Under the pieces are notes generated by a model that ran no database searches, was not told the DNA's origin, and saw nothing but the letters and a program-made list of their open reading frames with translations. Below, one piece after another: positions 49,679 through 59,608 of a DNA stretch of 64,000 nt. Positions within the stretch are counted from its first letter, which is position 1. Each line of letters starts with the position of its first letter. Origin of the DNA: Rhynchopus sp. YZ270_cl-10 (lineage: Eukaryota; Euglenozoa; Diplonemea; Diplonemida; Diplonemidae); NCBI GenBank assembly GCA_964035575.1, contig OZ037873.1:186001-250000 (forward strand), given 5' to 3'. The translations under genes were made by a program, and so were the position numbers.

Positions 49679-50856
49679 ACGACTCCAGCCATTTTTTGCG
49701 CACGGAAAATTCATTTGGCATTATCTGGTCATCTCCAAGGCAACTGCGGGTGAAAAACACCCTCAGAGTGGGTCACAGGGGGCCTGTGGGTCGAAAAACG
49801 ACCCAGAAGCCACCCCAGAATACAAAAAAATGGAAAAAAATAGTGAAAAAACGGCTTTTTTCACGTTTTGGCCACTTTGGGCAAAATAGCGATTTTTCGA
49901 GAAAAAAATCAAAAACCGGGATATTTTTTGACATCACAAAGCCTCCTTTGGCACAAATATACCCCAAAAGTGGCCTGTGAGTCCATTCCAACCTGTTTTG
50001 GACATATTTGACACTTTTGGAAGTGTTTTTTTGGTGTTTTTAGGTCAAAAAAATGCCCAAGACGTCCCCAAGACATCCCCAAGACACTTTGCACACCCCC
50101 TGTTACGGTCATATTTTTTTCGTTTTTTTGCCTGAAACCCCCAAAATACCCCTCCCGGACCCCACATAGTCCCGAATATCCATCACACACCCACTCAGAG
50201 TGAGTAGAAGCACCCCAAAAAAAATATTTTTTAAAGCCCTAAAATTGTGCTTCAGTTTCGGCAGCATCCATGTTGAAGTTGAAGGGCTTTAAAAAATATT
50301 TTTTTTGGGGTGCTTCTACTCACTCTGAGTGGGTGTGTGATGGATATTCGGGACTATGTGGGGTCCGGGAGGGGTATTTTGGGGGTTTCAGGCAAAAAAA
50401 CGAAAAAAATATGACCGTAACAGGGGGTGTGCAAAGTGTCTTGGGGATGTCTTGGGGACGTCTTGGGCATTTTTTTGACCTAAAAACACCAAAAAAAACA
50501 CTTCCAAAAGTGTCAAATATGTCCAAAACAGGTTGGAATGGACTCACAGGCCACTTTTGGGGTATATTTGTGCCAAAGGAGGCTTTGTGATGTCAAAAAA
50601 TATCCCGGTTTTTGATTTTTTTCTCGAAAAATCGCTATTTTGCCCAAAGTGGCCAAAACGTGAAAAAAGCCGTTTTTTCACTATTTTTTTTCCATTTTTT
50701 TGTATTCTGGGGTGGCTTCTGGGTCGTTTTTCGACCCACAGGCCCCCTGTGACCCACTCTGAGGGTGTTTTTCACCCGCAGTTGCCTTGGAGATGGCCAG
50801 ATAATGCCAAATGAATTTTCCGTGCGTTTGGTCCCAGCCAAAATGGCTGGAGTCGT
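49679..50856. repeat. Near-perfect 1.18-kb palindrome
   Basis: Two arms (about 49698-50240 and 50283-50826) of about 543 bp are inverted copies with only a few differences, around a 42-bp centre (50241-50282). A short extra homologous stretch (ACGACTCCAGCC, 49679-49690 and 50845-50856) lies beyond a small gap. The outer borders are GGGTAGGGGGT and CCCCTAGGGGGG. The same open frames therefore appear on both strands, and none looks like a protein. Confidence 0.95.
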
Positions 50857-51514
50857 ATCCCCTAGGGGGGGGGGCAAAAAAAAGCCACCCATATGCATTC
50901 AATAAATTGATAGCATGTGATACGTGAAAAATATGCAAAAAGCTTGCGGGCACCATCTGTCATTTCTATTTCCTGTTGCCAAAAAATTGGTATTTAAAAA
51001 AAGACTCTCGTGGACGCACATCTTGAAAAAAAAGACAGTCTCGGTGTAAAGAAAATGGTAATCCCTCCCATGCCTTTTGAACGCCTTCTTCCACAGACAG
51101 AGGCGAGGGGGGTTTTTTTTCTTCTGTGTCTCCGATTCTGTTAAAAACACACAATTTCAGACCATTGAACAAATATAAAAGGGGGAGGGGAAAATTAAAC
51201 GTGAAACTAACGTTGAAATGTGAGTGGGGGGTGTGGTGGAGAATGGGGAAGAAGAAAACATTATGTGCTGGGGGGTGGCAGGAGCAAAGGGTCAATAGTG
51301 GTACACCGTTGTTGAGTGGGCTTTTCTTGCAAAAACAAAAACCGCCTGCTCAGACAACAAGAACCTGAGAGCTCCGCATAGTGTGCACATTCGTGTATGG
51401 AGCATGGACGATGCGCTGTACCTCAAAACAAGGTTGTTTATGATCACCATAATTTACAAATTCCTCCACAGAGTGTCAAAACTTGAACAAACCGAATCGT
51501 TTTTGAGATGTGAC
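50857..51514. other. Unremarkable intergenic DNA
   Basis: After the G-rich palindrome border the sequence is moderately A/T-rich with a T run near 51113. I see no repeat copy or exon that I can support. Confidence 0.4.
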
Positions 51515-52250
51515 CAGTGTTTCCCACGGTGAGATTTTGGGGTGAGAAATCTCACAAAAAAAAAAAAAAAAAAAAAGTGAGGTGAGAAATCTCACCTGCA
51601 GGAAAAAAAAAAAAAAAAAAATCATGGTTGAACCACGGGAGTACCATGGGGAACTGGGTTGCTGACCGCACCATCCAGGCTGTACCTCAATTTTTTTTTG
51701 CCTGCGGCGCCATTTTCCCTTTTTTGCTCCGCAAAAAAGGGTTAGGTGTGTGACTATGTGCTGTAAAAAAGATAGATTTTTACACTGTACCCTAATTTTT
51801 TTTCGCCTGCGGCGCCATTTGTTTGATTTTTTTTTGCTCCGCAAAAATCCATATGTTCCCAACGTCCCTGGTCAGCAGTGCTGAGAAATTTTGGGCACAA
51901 AAACAAGCTGACCCCCCAATCTTCCAACGACAGTGACATTTATGTCAACAATTTTTAGAAATGTTGCGTACCGTGGCTTCGCTTGGGTGTCATGCCTGCC
52001 ATGACTGCCGTTTATTTTGTAAATGTACTGAGGTTACTGATAATTCGTGTACCACGTGTGCCTGGTGCAAATATCAATGAAGTGCCGAACTCCGAGAAAT
52101 TCTCACATTCCGCCGGAGGCCCCCAACTTGAGCTAAGGTGGGGACCCGGGCGCGCGAAGCGCGCCCGGGCTCGCCACACCTATACAAAAACCCGCAAAAC
52201 CGCAAAATCTCACCTATTTTCAGAGTTAGGTGAGATGCTGGGAAACACTG
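51515..52250. mobile_element. Non-autonomous hAT element, TIR CAGTGTTTCCCA, TSD GATGTGAC
   Basis: The ends CAGTGTTTCCCA are exact inverted repeats and each is soon followed by GTGAGATTTTG-like sequence. The 8-bp duplication GATGTGAC is perfect (51507-51514 and 52251-52258). The interior has two GCCTGCGGCGCC-T-rich-TTGCTCCGC modules (51700, 51806), GTTGCGTACCGTGGCTTCGC (51963), and a block (51955-52190) very like 3480-3720 in the differently ended element at 3001-3821. Confidence 0.95.
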
Positions 52251-52684
52251 GATGTGACATCAAAAAAAAAAAATTAACTGGGGTTGTTTATTATACATTA
52301 AACAATAGACACGGTGATCCTAAGAGGGGTAAAGCAGAGCTGGAGTGGTTGATGTGTGCATGGGACATAGCGTAGGGTATGTAGTGCACGATGCCTCCGT
52401 CACAGGAGGCAAGGGGTCGGGGAGGGGGGGTGAAAAAATTGCTTTAAAACATGGTTAGTTCTCTCTGTATTGTTTTGGCAGCAAGGGAAAGGGGGGTGGA
52501 GCAAAAATACGCGTGCACAAAAAAGAAAAAGAAAGTGAAGTTGATAGTGCAAACGCCTCTGGGACGCAGGCACTGACACTCCAAAGAAAAAGAAAAAGAA
52601 AAGGTGAAAGTGTGCAAACGCCTCACCGTTCAATCGGCGGACGCAGGCATTGCTAAAATGTGTACCAACGTTTTGATGTAACAT
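52251..52684. other. Short gap with two R1 copies
   Basis: R1 copies at 52535-52585 and 52600-52655 stand head to tail just past the protease stop codon. The rest is a purine/pyrimidine mixture without a gene. Confidence 0.6.
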
Positions 52685-55153
52685 CTAGTATGGTTTGTTT
52701 TCCTTCTTCTTGCAGACACAGCAGGCAACAACGATGCCAATAACGAGGAGCACAACGACCCCTATCACCACACCGATGATGATGCCGATGGACACCCCTG
52801 ACGAGCCTCCTTCCTCCTTGGTGGGAGGACTCGTGGCTTCCAAACTAGTGTCTGCCATGGCGAGGCCCGCCACACTGCTTCCGCTCAGGAGGGACGCGAT
52901 TGTTGTGTCGCTCTCGGCTGACCCCACATCCAGCTCCAGTCGGTACGTCCCGTCCGTAGTGTCCAGAGTCGCTGCGTCTCTTGGGGGACTGAGGGCTGCA
53001 CCAGTGCAACTGAAGCAGTCGAGGTCGAAAAACTTGTTTCCAGAATTGCTGCTTCCGTCGTTCAACCCAAGCTCGCATATCTTGGCACACGAAGCCGTGT
53101 TGGAAGCAGATCTTTGCGACAAGCGACTCAGCACATCGGCAATGATATCTTGTATTTTCGCGATAATTGTGTTCAACGTTGCCTTGAGATAGAGCGACAC
53201 CTTCTGTTGTGACAAGCCACGCGGGGTTGCAGTCTGTGGTGCGGACGTAGGGGGTGCTCTTGTGTCTGGAACGGCTGTTGGTGGCGCAGGTGTGGGTGGT
53301 GCAAAGCTTTTACCTGGCGGAAGAGGTGTCGGTGGCACAAGAGTGCTTGGAGTAGGAGTCGGCGGAGCACTTGTAGGTGGTGCGCTCGTCGGGGGAGCAC
53401 TGGTTGGTGGTGCAGGTGTAGGTGGTGCACTCGTAGGGGGGGCAGTTGTAGGTGAAGCCGTTTTAGGCGGAGCCCTTGTAAACGGAGCCCTTGTACGTGG
53501 AGCACTCGTACGTGGAGCCCTTGTACGCGGAGCACTTGTGGTGCAACCTTGCTCGTCCTTTCCGTTGACACAATCAAAGACTCCATCGCATCTACGGCTA
53601 GATGAAATGCAAGAGTCGAGACCACAGTCAAACTCAGAAGACAAGCACGCACGGCACGTCGAAAGCACCTGGGCAGAGCGATCTCCAAACAGAACAGCAC
53701 CCTCCCTGTCAAACAGCTGGTTAAGGACACTCACCTTCCCAACCAATTGGTACATCGGCTGCCCGTTGTTGTTACATGAGGGCGCATACCACCCGCCAAA
53801 GATGTCGTAAACTCCATTTGACAACTTGAAACCCTTTCCTACGGTCAATGTTTGGCGGTAAGTATCCCCCGGCTTCAATGTGGCAATCGTATCTGGTATC
53901 CAAATTTGCAGCAGTTCAATAGTGTCGGACGTCCCACTCTTCCGATAACCGACATAAGTGTAACTGATGGACGCAGTGGCCCTCCCGACATTACGGAAAG
54001 TGAATACAGCTTTAAAACCGCTGGAACTCGGCTGCACTGTTGTGGAGGCGTACTTAGGGTCTGTCCTCCCAACACCCCGCAGAAGCGTCCCGGCAGCGTA
54101 GTGGTTGTCGAAGTCGAATTCGTACGCAATGGGTGAGCAGACTGCGCTTGCTGTCCATGACGTGCGTGTCGCTGTTATGTCATTGGCAAATCCTGTTGAT
54201 ATTTTTGCCCCGGATTCGTAACACCCAGTGGGACCACCCTTATGCGTTGCAACGATGTATTGTTGACCGTTGAGTGCTTTTGACAAATATGGGCCACCTG
54301 ACTCTCCCCCGAATATCCACTCTTTATACCCGTAGACCAGCCCGTTTCCACCGAGAGAACCAGTGATCAGATCAGGGTAGAAGTGGTGGACCCACTGTGC
54401 ATTTGTGGCAATCCACCAATCATTATTGAGACCGGCGACTTGTGGGGCGTAATCACCGATCGGCTGTTCATCATTGTGCCCTGGGTATCCCCATGCCTCG
54501 ACAAGATCAGTCTTACCGGCCAAGGTCGAGTGATAGCCAAAGTTACCGACGATAGGGGAGCGGTCCAGCCTGAGCAGTGCGATGTCATACTGGGGTTCCT
54601 GACTGGTTCTGAAGATGGGGTAGCTGATCCTCTGCCCCGTCCACGAGGCTATGCCGTAGTGGCAGTACGAAGGGGAACTCACAAGGGATCCCGAAGTAGG
54701 TCCGAGCGCATTGATGTGGCCATGGTACGCGAATCCACAACAGACTTGAATGTCTGTCGCCCATTCCTTGAGTTTGACGTTCCAGGCGCAGTGTGCAGCT
54801 GTGAGCAGAGATACAGGGCCCACCATGGACCCGGTGCAAACATTTACTTTCCCATTTGAGAACTTCGCGAACATCTTGCACACCTGGTTCTTTTGCGCAT
54901 ACTGGAATGGAGGATGGTCCATGGCAGCCCGAGTAGTGGGGATCGTCCGGGGCCTCTTCTTGAAACTGTCATCTTTACATGAGTCAAAGTCCTTATCATC
55001 ACCAACTAGACCAAACTTTGGCGGCGCAGTGTCGTCTCCTTCCTCCGTATCGCCATCGCCACCTGCACCTGGGAGCGGGCCTGTTGATGTGCAGAATGGG
55101 TTCGCGATGCAGGCAGCACCCCCTACCAATGATAGCAGTGCAAAGAGACGCAT
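52685..55153 (-). CDS. Secreted or membrane-anchored S1-family serine protease with LDL-A module
   Basis: A single exon of 822 residues. The N-terminal signal peptide is MRLFALLSLVGGAACIA. The trypsin-fold protease (about 85-345, glutamyl-endopeptidase/S1B-like) has an apparent triad: H121 in TAAHC, D190 in YDIALLRL and S285 in GGESGGP. A CARDB-like beta region (about 360-490; TFRNVGRATASISYTYVG) follows, then one LDL-receptor class A module (about 506-542, six Cys, CDGVFDCVNGKDEQGC). A long Thr/Ala/Pro stalk (545-660) comes next, rich in APPTSAPPT and likely glycosylated. A Cys-containing region and a C-terminal transmembrane helix (IIIGVVIGVVVLLVIGIVV) with a short basic tail end the protein. 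It probably acts at the cell surface on extracellular protein. The activation mechanism is not evident. Confidence 0.92.
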   Translation of the reverse strand: MRLFALLSLVGGAACIANPFCTSTGPLPGAGGDGDTEEGDDTAPPKFGLVGDDKDFDSCKDDSFKKRPRTIPTTRAAMDHPPFQYAQKNQVCKMFAKFSNGKVNVCTGSMVGPVSLLTAAHCAWNVKLKEWATDIQVCCGFAYHGHINALGPTSGSLVSSPSYCHYGIASWTGQRISYPIFRTSQEPQYDIALLRLDRSPIVGNFGYHSTLAGKTDLVEAWGYPGHNDEQPIGDYAPQVAGLNNDWWIATNAQWVHHFYPDLITGSLGGNGLVYGYKEWIFGGESGGPYLSKALNGQQYIVATHKGGPTGCYESGAKISTGFANDITATRTSWTASAVCSPIAYEFDFDNHYAAGTLLRGVGRTDPKYASTTVQPSSSGFKAVFTFRNVGRATASISYTYVGYRKSGTSDTIELLQIWIPDTIATLKPGDTYRQTLTVGKGFKLSNGVYDIFGGWYAPSCNNNGQPMYQLVGKVSVLNQLFDREGAVLFGDRSAQVLSTCRACLSSEFDCGLDSCISSSRRCDGVFDCVNGKDEQGCTTSAPRTRAPRTSAPRTRAPFTRAPPKTASPTTAPPTSAPPTPAPPTSAPPTSAPPTSAPPTPTPSTLVPPTPLPPGKSFAPPTPAPPTAVPDTRAPPTSAPQTATPRGLSQQKVSLYLKATLNTIIAKIQDIIADVLSRLSQRSASNTASCAKICELGLNDGSSNSGNKFFDLDCFSCTGAALSPPRDAATLDTTDGTYRLELDVGSAESDTTIASLLSGSSVAGLAMADTSLEATSPPTKEEGGSSGVSIGIIIGVVIGVVVLLVIGIVVACCVCKKKENKPY

Positions 55154-56238
55154 ATGAAAAGGTCCTGAGGGTGTCTTTGAGTGGGGGAGGCAGGGCTATT
55201 CCTTATCTTCGCTTTTTTTACCCAAAAATCGCTGGTTTTATTCTCGTTTTTTTTTCCTTTTTATCTTTTACCCGCAGACAGGGTAGTAGCTTGAAAGGTG
55301 CACTTTTCAAATGTTGCTGGTTTGCTGGTTTAGAAAAAATTTTTCCCCGGTTGAAAGCGGTCGTCGCGCGCTTCGCGCGCGCCTCCCTGCCAACCACTAA
55401 GTGGAGAGGCAAAGGGTAAATTTTGCGAGACAACAAAGAAAATGGAATATAATCCTGTGTTTGCGGCGCTTGGTCTTGCACCTTCCACTAACCGTACGAA
55501 GTCAATACGTCTTCCAGAAGCAGGGGCCGTTGCAACGGTGGGTCATTTTGAAAAAATGGTCAACTTTTTGCATCTTTGGTCAAGTTGCATTTGCGGCTGC
55601 AAAATGCAAGGGGATTCCCGAAGACATTGTAAAGTCTATTTTTTGCGGAGCAAAAAATTAATATAAAGTGGCGCCGCAGGCGAAAAAAAAATTAGGGCAT
55701 AGTGCAAAACATGCAGCTTTTTACACCACAGAGTCACTTAATGAACCCTTTTTAGGGGTTCGCTTATGTGTGAGGCTTTCTTCTGTGAGTGGGAAAGTGG
55801 TGCGGGGGAGGCGAAAAACTGAATCCCGAATCCCACTTTTTTTATTTTTTTTCCCCCAAACCAGTAAACCAGCTCGTTCTGGTTTTGAAACCAGCAAAAG
55901 TACCCAAGCTATTTCCCTGCCCGCAGAGACATTTTTTCCCTGCATTTTTGCCAGATTTGAGCCAATCCTGGGCTGTGGGGGATATACGGAAAAATAGACA
56001 AAATTGTAGGAACTTAAATTTTCACAATGAACCGGGTAATTTTCAGTCTGAAAACCCCCAACTTCAGATGAAATTGTGGTGTTTTATTGACTAAAAACAC
56101 ATAACGCTGCAGGCACCTTATGGTGCACATGGTGGCTCAATACTGCCCCCTTCTTTTCCCTCCCTTCTGTTCCCTTGGAAAAGGGTTTTTTTGGGTCGGA
56201 AAAATTTTTTTGAAGAAAATCCTCCGGTTCTCCGTTTT
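55154..56238. other. Intergenic region with partial element copies
   Basis: 55360-55640 matches 47580-47880 in reverse (GCGCGCTTCGCGCGC palindrome, then GTACGAAGTCAATACGTC-like and GAAGCAGGGGCCGTTGCAAC sequence). A GCGGAGCAAAAAATTA ... GGCGCCGCAGGC module follows (55645-55690), then a piece of the GAGCCAATCCTGGGCTGTGG block (55950-56030). I could not find paired ends or a target duplication. Confidence 0.6.
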
Positions 56239-57153
56239 TTATGAGGCTGCAACGTCTTGCATTGCACCACCTTCACCACCTCCTCTATGCCTCTTGAGGA
56301 AGCTGACAAGGTGTCGCACTGTGCGTGGCACTGCCGTCGGGTGGGCACGCTCTGCATTACACGGCGCGCTGTTCGGACGGAGCCAACGCTCCCACTCGGC
56401 CTGGCTGACTCCCACCTCTGTACTGAGCGTCTGCAGCACCCCCACCCCCGCTGCATCTGAATCACTGCCAGACACACCAAGCAAACACGACAGCGCTGGG
56501 TACCCCTCCAACCCTGTCCAGAGCAGCTGCTTCAGCTTTGCGAGCACACGCCTCACCTTTCCCTTCAGCCCATCACCATCACCACCACACACCACCTCAG
56601 GCTCCATGGTACACCCCACCAAACACACCAACGCGCGCTCCTCCGACATTGCGAGCTGCCCTGAGACGATGACGTCAAGCATGCGCACCGCAGCCTCAGC
56701 ATTGCTACGCAGGAGCTGCCATGTTGCGTTGTGGTGTGGGTTCGCCTCTGCCGCAAGCCCTGCTTCGAGAAGCGGAGACAGATGCGGCACCAGGCTGAGC
56801 GGTGCAGTGTGCAGAGCACTGTGAGCTTCAAGCGCATCCGTCACATCCTTTGTCGCGCATACAGCAGTATGCAAGGTGGCAGCAGAACCCCCAAATGCTT
56901 CATAGGTAATAAGAAACGTGGTAACCCTCATAAGTACACAACACACAAGAGGGACACATGTCGTAACGTCTCCGTCTATAACAGCGCCCAACGCACCCAA
57001 AACACCCGGCAATGCCGCAGCCCGGTCAGCAAGCTCACCACTATCGGCGCGGTGCAGCTCCTTCACACTCAGTTGCGTCAAGACCTGGCATTGTTGGACA
57101 AATTCGCAGACCGCGTGCACCCCATCGTGCACCTCTCCATCCGCAGCACCCAT
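56239..57153 (-). CDS. Unrecognised 304-residue helical protein
   Basis: A single exon from Met at 57153 to a stop at 56239, with strongly GC-biased third positions and no low-complexity stretch, as expected for a real gene here. The protein is rich in Ala, Leu and Val with evenly spaced helices (for example LADRAAALPGVLGALGAVI and AKLKQLLWTGLEGY), suggesting an armadillo/HEAT-like helical solenoid, but no family motif is clear. There is no signal peptide or transmembrane segment of normal length. It lies about 430 bp from the first ankyrin gene's stop, in the same orientation. Confidence 0.7.
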   Translation of the reverse strand: MGAADGEVHDGVHAVCEFVQQCQVLTQLSVKELHRADSGELADRAAALPGVLGALGAVIDGDVTTCVPLVCCVLMRVTTFLITYEAFGGSAATLHTAVCATKDVTDALEAHSALHTAPLSLVPHLSPLLEAGLAAEANPHHNATWQLLRSNAEAAVRMLDVIVSGQLAMSEERALVCLVGCTMEPEVVCGGDGDGLKGKVRRVLAKLKQLLWTGLEGYPALSCLLGVSGSDSDAAGVGVLQTLSTEVGVSQAEWERWLRPNSAPCNAERAHPTAVPRTVRHLVSFLKRHRGGGEGGAMQDVAAS

Positions 57154-57583
57154 GACTTAAAGGTAGAAAAAATAACCAAAATAAGGAGAGCAGAGGGGGG
57201 TAGGCGAAAAATGCATACACAAAAATCTGTAGGGTGGGAGGAATATTGGGAGAGAAGGTCTAATGGCGGGGAAGGTGTCGACAAAAGAGAAGGGTGTGGG
57301 AGTTTCGTTGAAGCTTTGAATTCGTTCATTAAAGGTTTTTGAGTTGTTTGATTATTCAGATTTATTCTTCTTTCAGATTTCTTGCTTCGGGGAAGATACA
57401 ACAGACAGAGACAGGGTTAATGGGGTCCTCACAATCCTATTTGCGAGGTTCGTGTCGCTCGTACGAGGAGGTCTTCTTATTATTTTTTAGATTTTTCACT
57501 CTTGCAAAATCAAATCCCAGCGCAAATCGTGGTTCACAGCGGGAACCCTGTAGTGTACGTACGTTATTGTACACGGAAGTGTT
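57154..57583. other. 3' flank of ankyrin gene 1, duplicated at 60816-61107
   Basis: About 57295-57583 is nearly identical to 60816-61107 (GAAGGGTGTGGGAGTTTCGT onwards). It is the downstream flank of the ankyrin gene unit and was copied with it. No gene is seen. Confidence 0.75.
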
Positions 57584-59608
57584 TCAGCTTAAGTGCCGAC
57601 AACAGTCACGGCACTGGGTCAGTTGCAGTGCTGTCCTGCCAGTACGCAAGGACGTGTTCGCACCACAATCAACAAGCACCTGCACCATATCGGCATTCCC
57701 TTTCTCTGCTGCTTCATGCAACGCAGTGTAACCCTTGTTATCTGCGTGATCCACATCCACGTCCGTGAAGCCCAAAAGGTAACGCACAGTCTCGGTGTGT
57801 CCACTAAATACCGCCAAGTGGAGACAGGTACATCCGTCGTCGGCTGGTGTTCTCGCTGTCGCACCAGCTTCAATCAACTTCTTCACAATCACAAAAGCTC
57901 CGATATGCGAAGCAGCTGACAGCGGTGAGTACCCAATGCCTCTTGCCTCAGTGTCTGCCCCTGCATCAATGAGCACCTGCACAACATCTGGGTATTTACC
58001 TTGTGCTGCAGCGCACAACGCACTGCTTCCTACGTTGTTTGCGTGATCAACTTCCACCTCCGGTAAAAACAGAAGATAACGCACAGTCTCGGTGTGTCCA
58101 CGAGATGCCGCAATCGTCAGACACGTGTGTCCATCGTTGTTTGTGACACGCACTCCCGCACCTGCTCTCACCAACAGCTTCACAGTGTCGAGTGATCCTG
58201 AACGGCAAGCGATGAGCAGAGGCGAGTACCCAGTGTTGTCCCTTGCCTCAATGTCTGCTCCTGCATCAATGAGCACCTGCAAAACATCTGTGTGGTTGTT
58301 GTCCGCTGCCCAATGCAACGCAGTGCAACCCTTGTGATTTGCGTGATCAACTTCCACCTCCGGTAAAAACAGAACATAACGCACAGTCTCGGTGTGTCCA
58401 TTCCAGGCCGCAATCGTCAGACACGTGTGTCCATCGTTGCCCGTGACACACACTCCCGCACCTGCTCTCACCAACAGCTTCACAGTGTCGAGTGATCCTG
58501 AACGGCAAGCGAAGTGCAGAGGCGAGTACCCAGTGTTATCCCTTGCCTCAATGTCCGCCCCTGCATCAATGAGCACCTGCACAACATCTGCATGGTTCTT
58601 GTCCGCTGCCAAATGCAACGCAGTGCAGCGATCGTCATCTGTGTGATCAACTTCCACCTCCTTCAAACCCACAAGATAACGCACAGTCTCGGTGTGTCCA
58701 CGATATGCTGCAATCGTCAGACACGTGTCTCCATAGTTGTCTGTGACACCGAATCCCGCACCTGCTCTCACCAACAGCTTCGCAACAGCGAGTGATCCTG
58801 AACTGCAAGACCAGAGCAGTGGCGAACGTCCCCTATCATCCTTTACCTCAATGTCCGCCCCTGCATCAATGAGCACCTGCACCACATCTGCATGGTTGTT
58901 GTCCGCTGCCAAATGCAACGCAGTGCCGTCTTCGTCATCAGCGTAATCAACTTCCACCTCCTTCAAACCCACAAGATAACGCACAGTCTCGGTGTGTCCA
59001 CAAGATGCCGCAATCGTCAGACACGTGTGTCCTTCGTAGTCCATGACACGCACTCCCGCACCTGCTCTCACCAACAGCTTCACAATATCGAGTGATCCTG
59101 AACGGCAAGCAAAGTGCAGAGGCGAATGTCCCTCAACATCCTTTGTCTCGATGTCTGCCCCTGCATCAATGAGCACCTGACACACTGCAGGGTCCGACCA
59201 CATGGCTGGACAGAGACCTGATGTCTGACCTTTGCTGTCCCCCAACACGAGTGGGACATGCGCCTGGATGCTGCAGACTGACTTCCAATGCTGCAAGAGG
59301 ACCTCTGTGCACGCAGTGTGGTCTGCGTGGACACACTCACTCAGCAGGATCCCAAAGCCCATCTGCGTTGTTTCAATATACCGCACAATCCATGCGAGGC
59401 ATTCATCGTGGTTCCCTTTGCACGCCTCGTGCACAGCATTGAAGGCAACTGTTTTGCTGTCAATGTCTGGGGTGAACTTCTCAAGTCCTGCCCGCACGGC
59501 AGTGGTGTCGCCCTTCCTGGCAGCCTCCACCAAGACCTCGCCTGCAGAAAGCTTTCTTCTCTTTCGTGGGTTCTCATCCGATGTGCTGTCTGTGTGTCGC
59601 TTCGACAT
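57584..59608 (-). CDS. Ankyrin-repeat protein, paralogue 1
   Basis: A single exon of 674 residues. The start MSKRHTDSTSDENPRKRRK looks like a basic nuclear-localisation stretch. From about residue 60 to the end there are roughly 17 ankyrin repeats (for example GHTCLTIAASCGHTETVRYL, TALHLAADNNHADVVQVLID, SPLHFACRSGSLD). No other domain is recognised, so the protein is probably a binding scaffold. The repeats form a higher-order pattern of three ankyrins per 300 bp. A tandem paralogue lies at 61108-63456 with the same start, end and 3' flank. Confidence 0.97.
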   Translation of the reverse strand: MSKRHTDSTSDENPRKRRKLSAGEVLVEAARKGDTTAVRAGLEKFTPDIDSKTVAFNAVHEACKGNHDECLAWIVRYIETTQMGFGILLSECVHADHTACTEVLLQHWKSVCSIQAHVPLVLGDSKGQTSGLCPAMWSDPAVCQVLIDAGADIETKDVEGHSPLHFACRSGSLDIVKLLVRAGAGVRVMDYEGHTCLTIAASCGHTETVRYLVGLKEVEVDYADDEDGTALHLAADNNHADVVQVLIDAGADIEVKDDRGRSPLLWSCSSGSLAVAKLLVRAGAGFGVTDNYGDTCLTIAAYRGHTETVRYLVGLKEVEVDHTDDDRCTALHLAADKNHADVVQVLIDAGADIEARDNTGYSPLHFACRSGSLDTVKLLVRAGAGVCVTGNDGHTCLTIAAWNGHTETVRYVLFLPEVEVDHANHKGCTALHWAADNNHTDVLQVLIDAGADIEARDNTGYSPLLIACRSGSLDTVKLLVRAGAGVRVTNNDGHTCLTIAASRGHTETVRYLLFLPEVEVDHANNVGSSALCAAAQGKYPDVVQVLIDAGADTEARGIGYSPLSAASHIGAFVIVKKLIEAGATARTPADDGCTCLHLAVFSGHTETVRYLLGFTDVDVDHADNKGYTALHEAAEKGNADMVQVLVDCGANTSLRTGRTALQLTQCRDCCRHLS
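57784..59080 (-). repeat. 300-bp triple-ankyrin modules in paralogue 1
   Basis: The marker GCACAGTCTCGGTGTG begins at 57784, 58081, 58381, 58681 and 58981: spacing 297, then 300, 300, 300. Each block encodes about 100 residues (three ankyrin repeats) and adjacent blocks differ at scattered bases only. Paralogue 2 shows the same marker at 61308, 61605, 61905, 62202, 62502 and 62802, one block more; the 297-bp step at 61905 comes from one missing codon. Confidence 0.95.

Noticed and set aside
50270-50814. Frames of about 100 residues on both strands of the palindrome
   Set aside because: The same sequence is read from two inverted arms; no protein motif or coding bias is seen.
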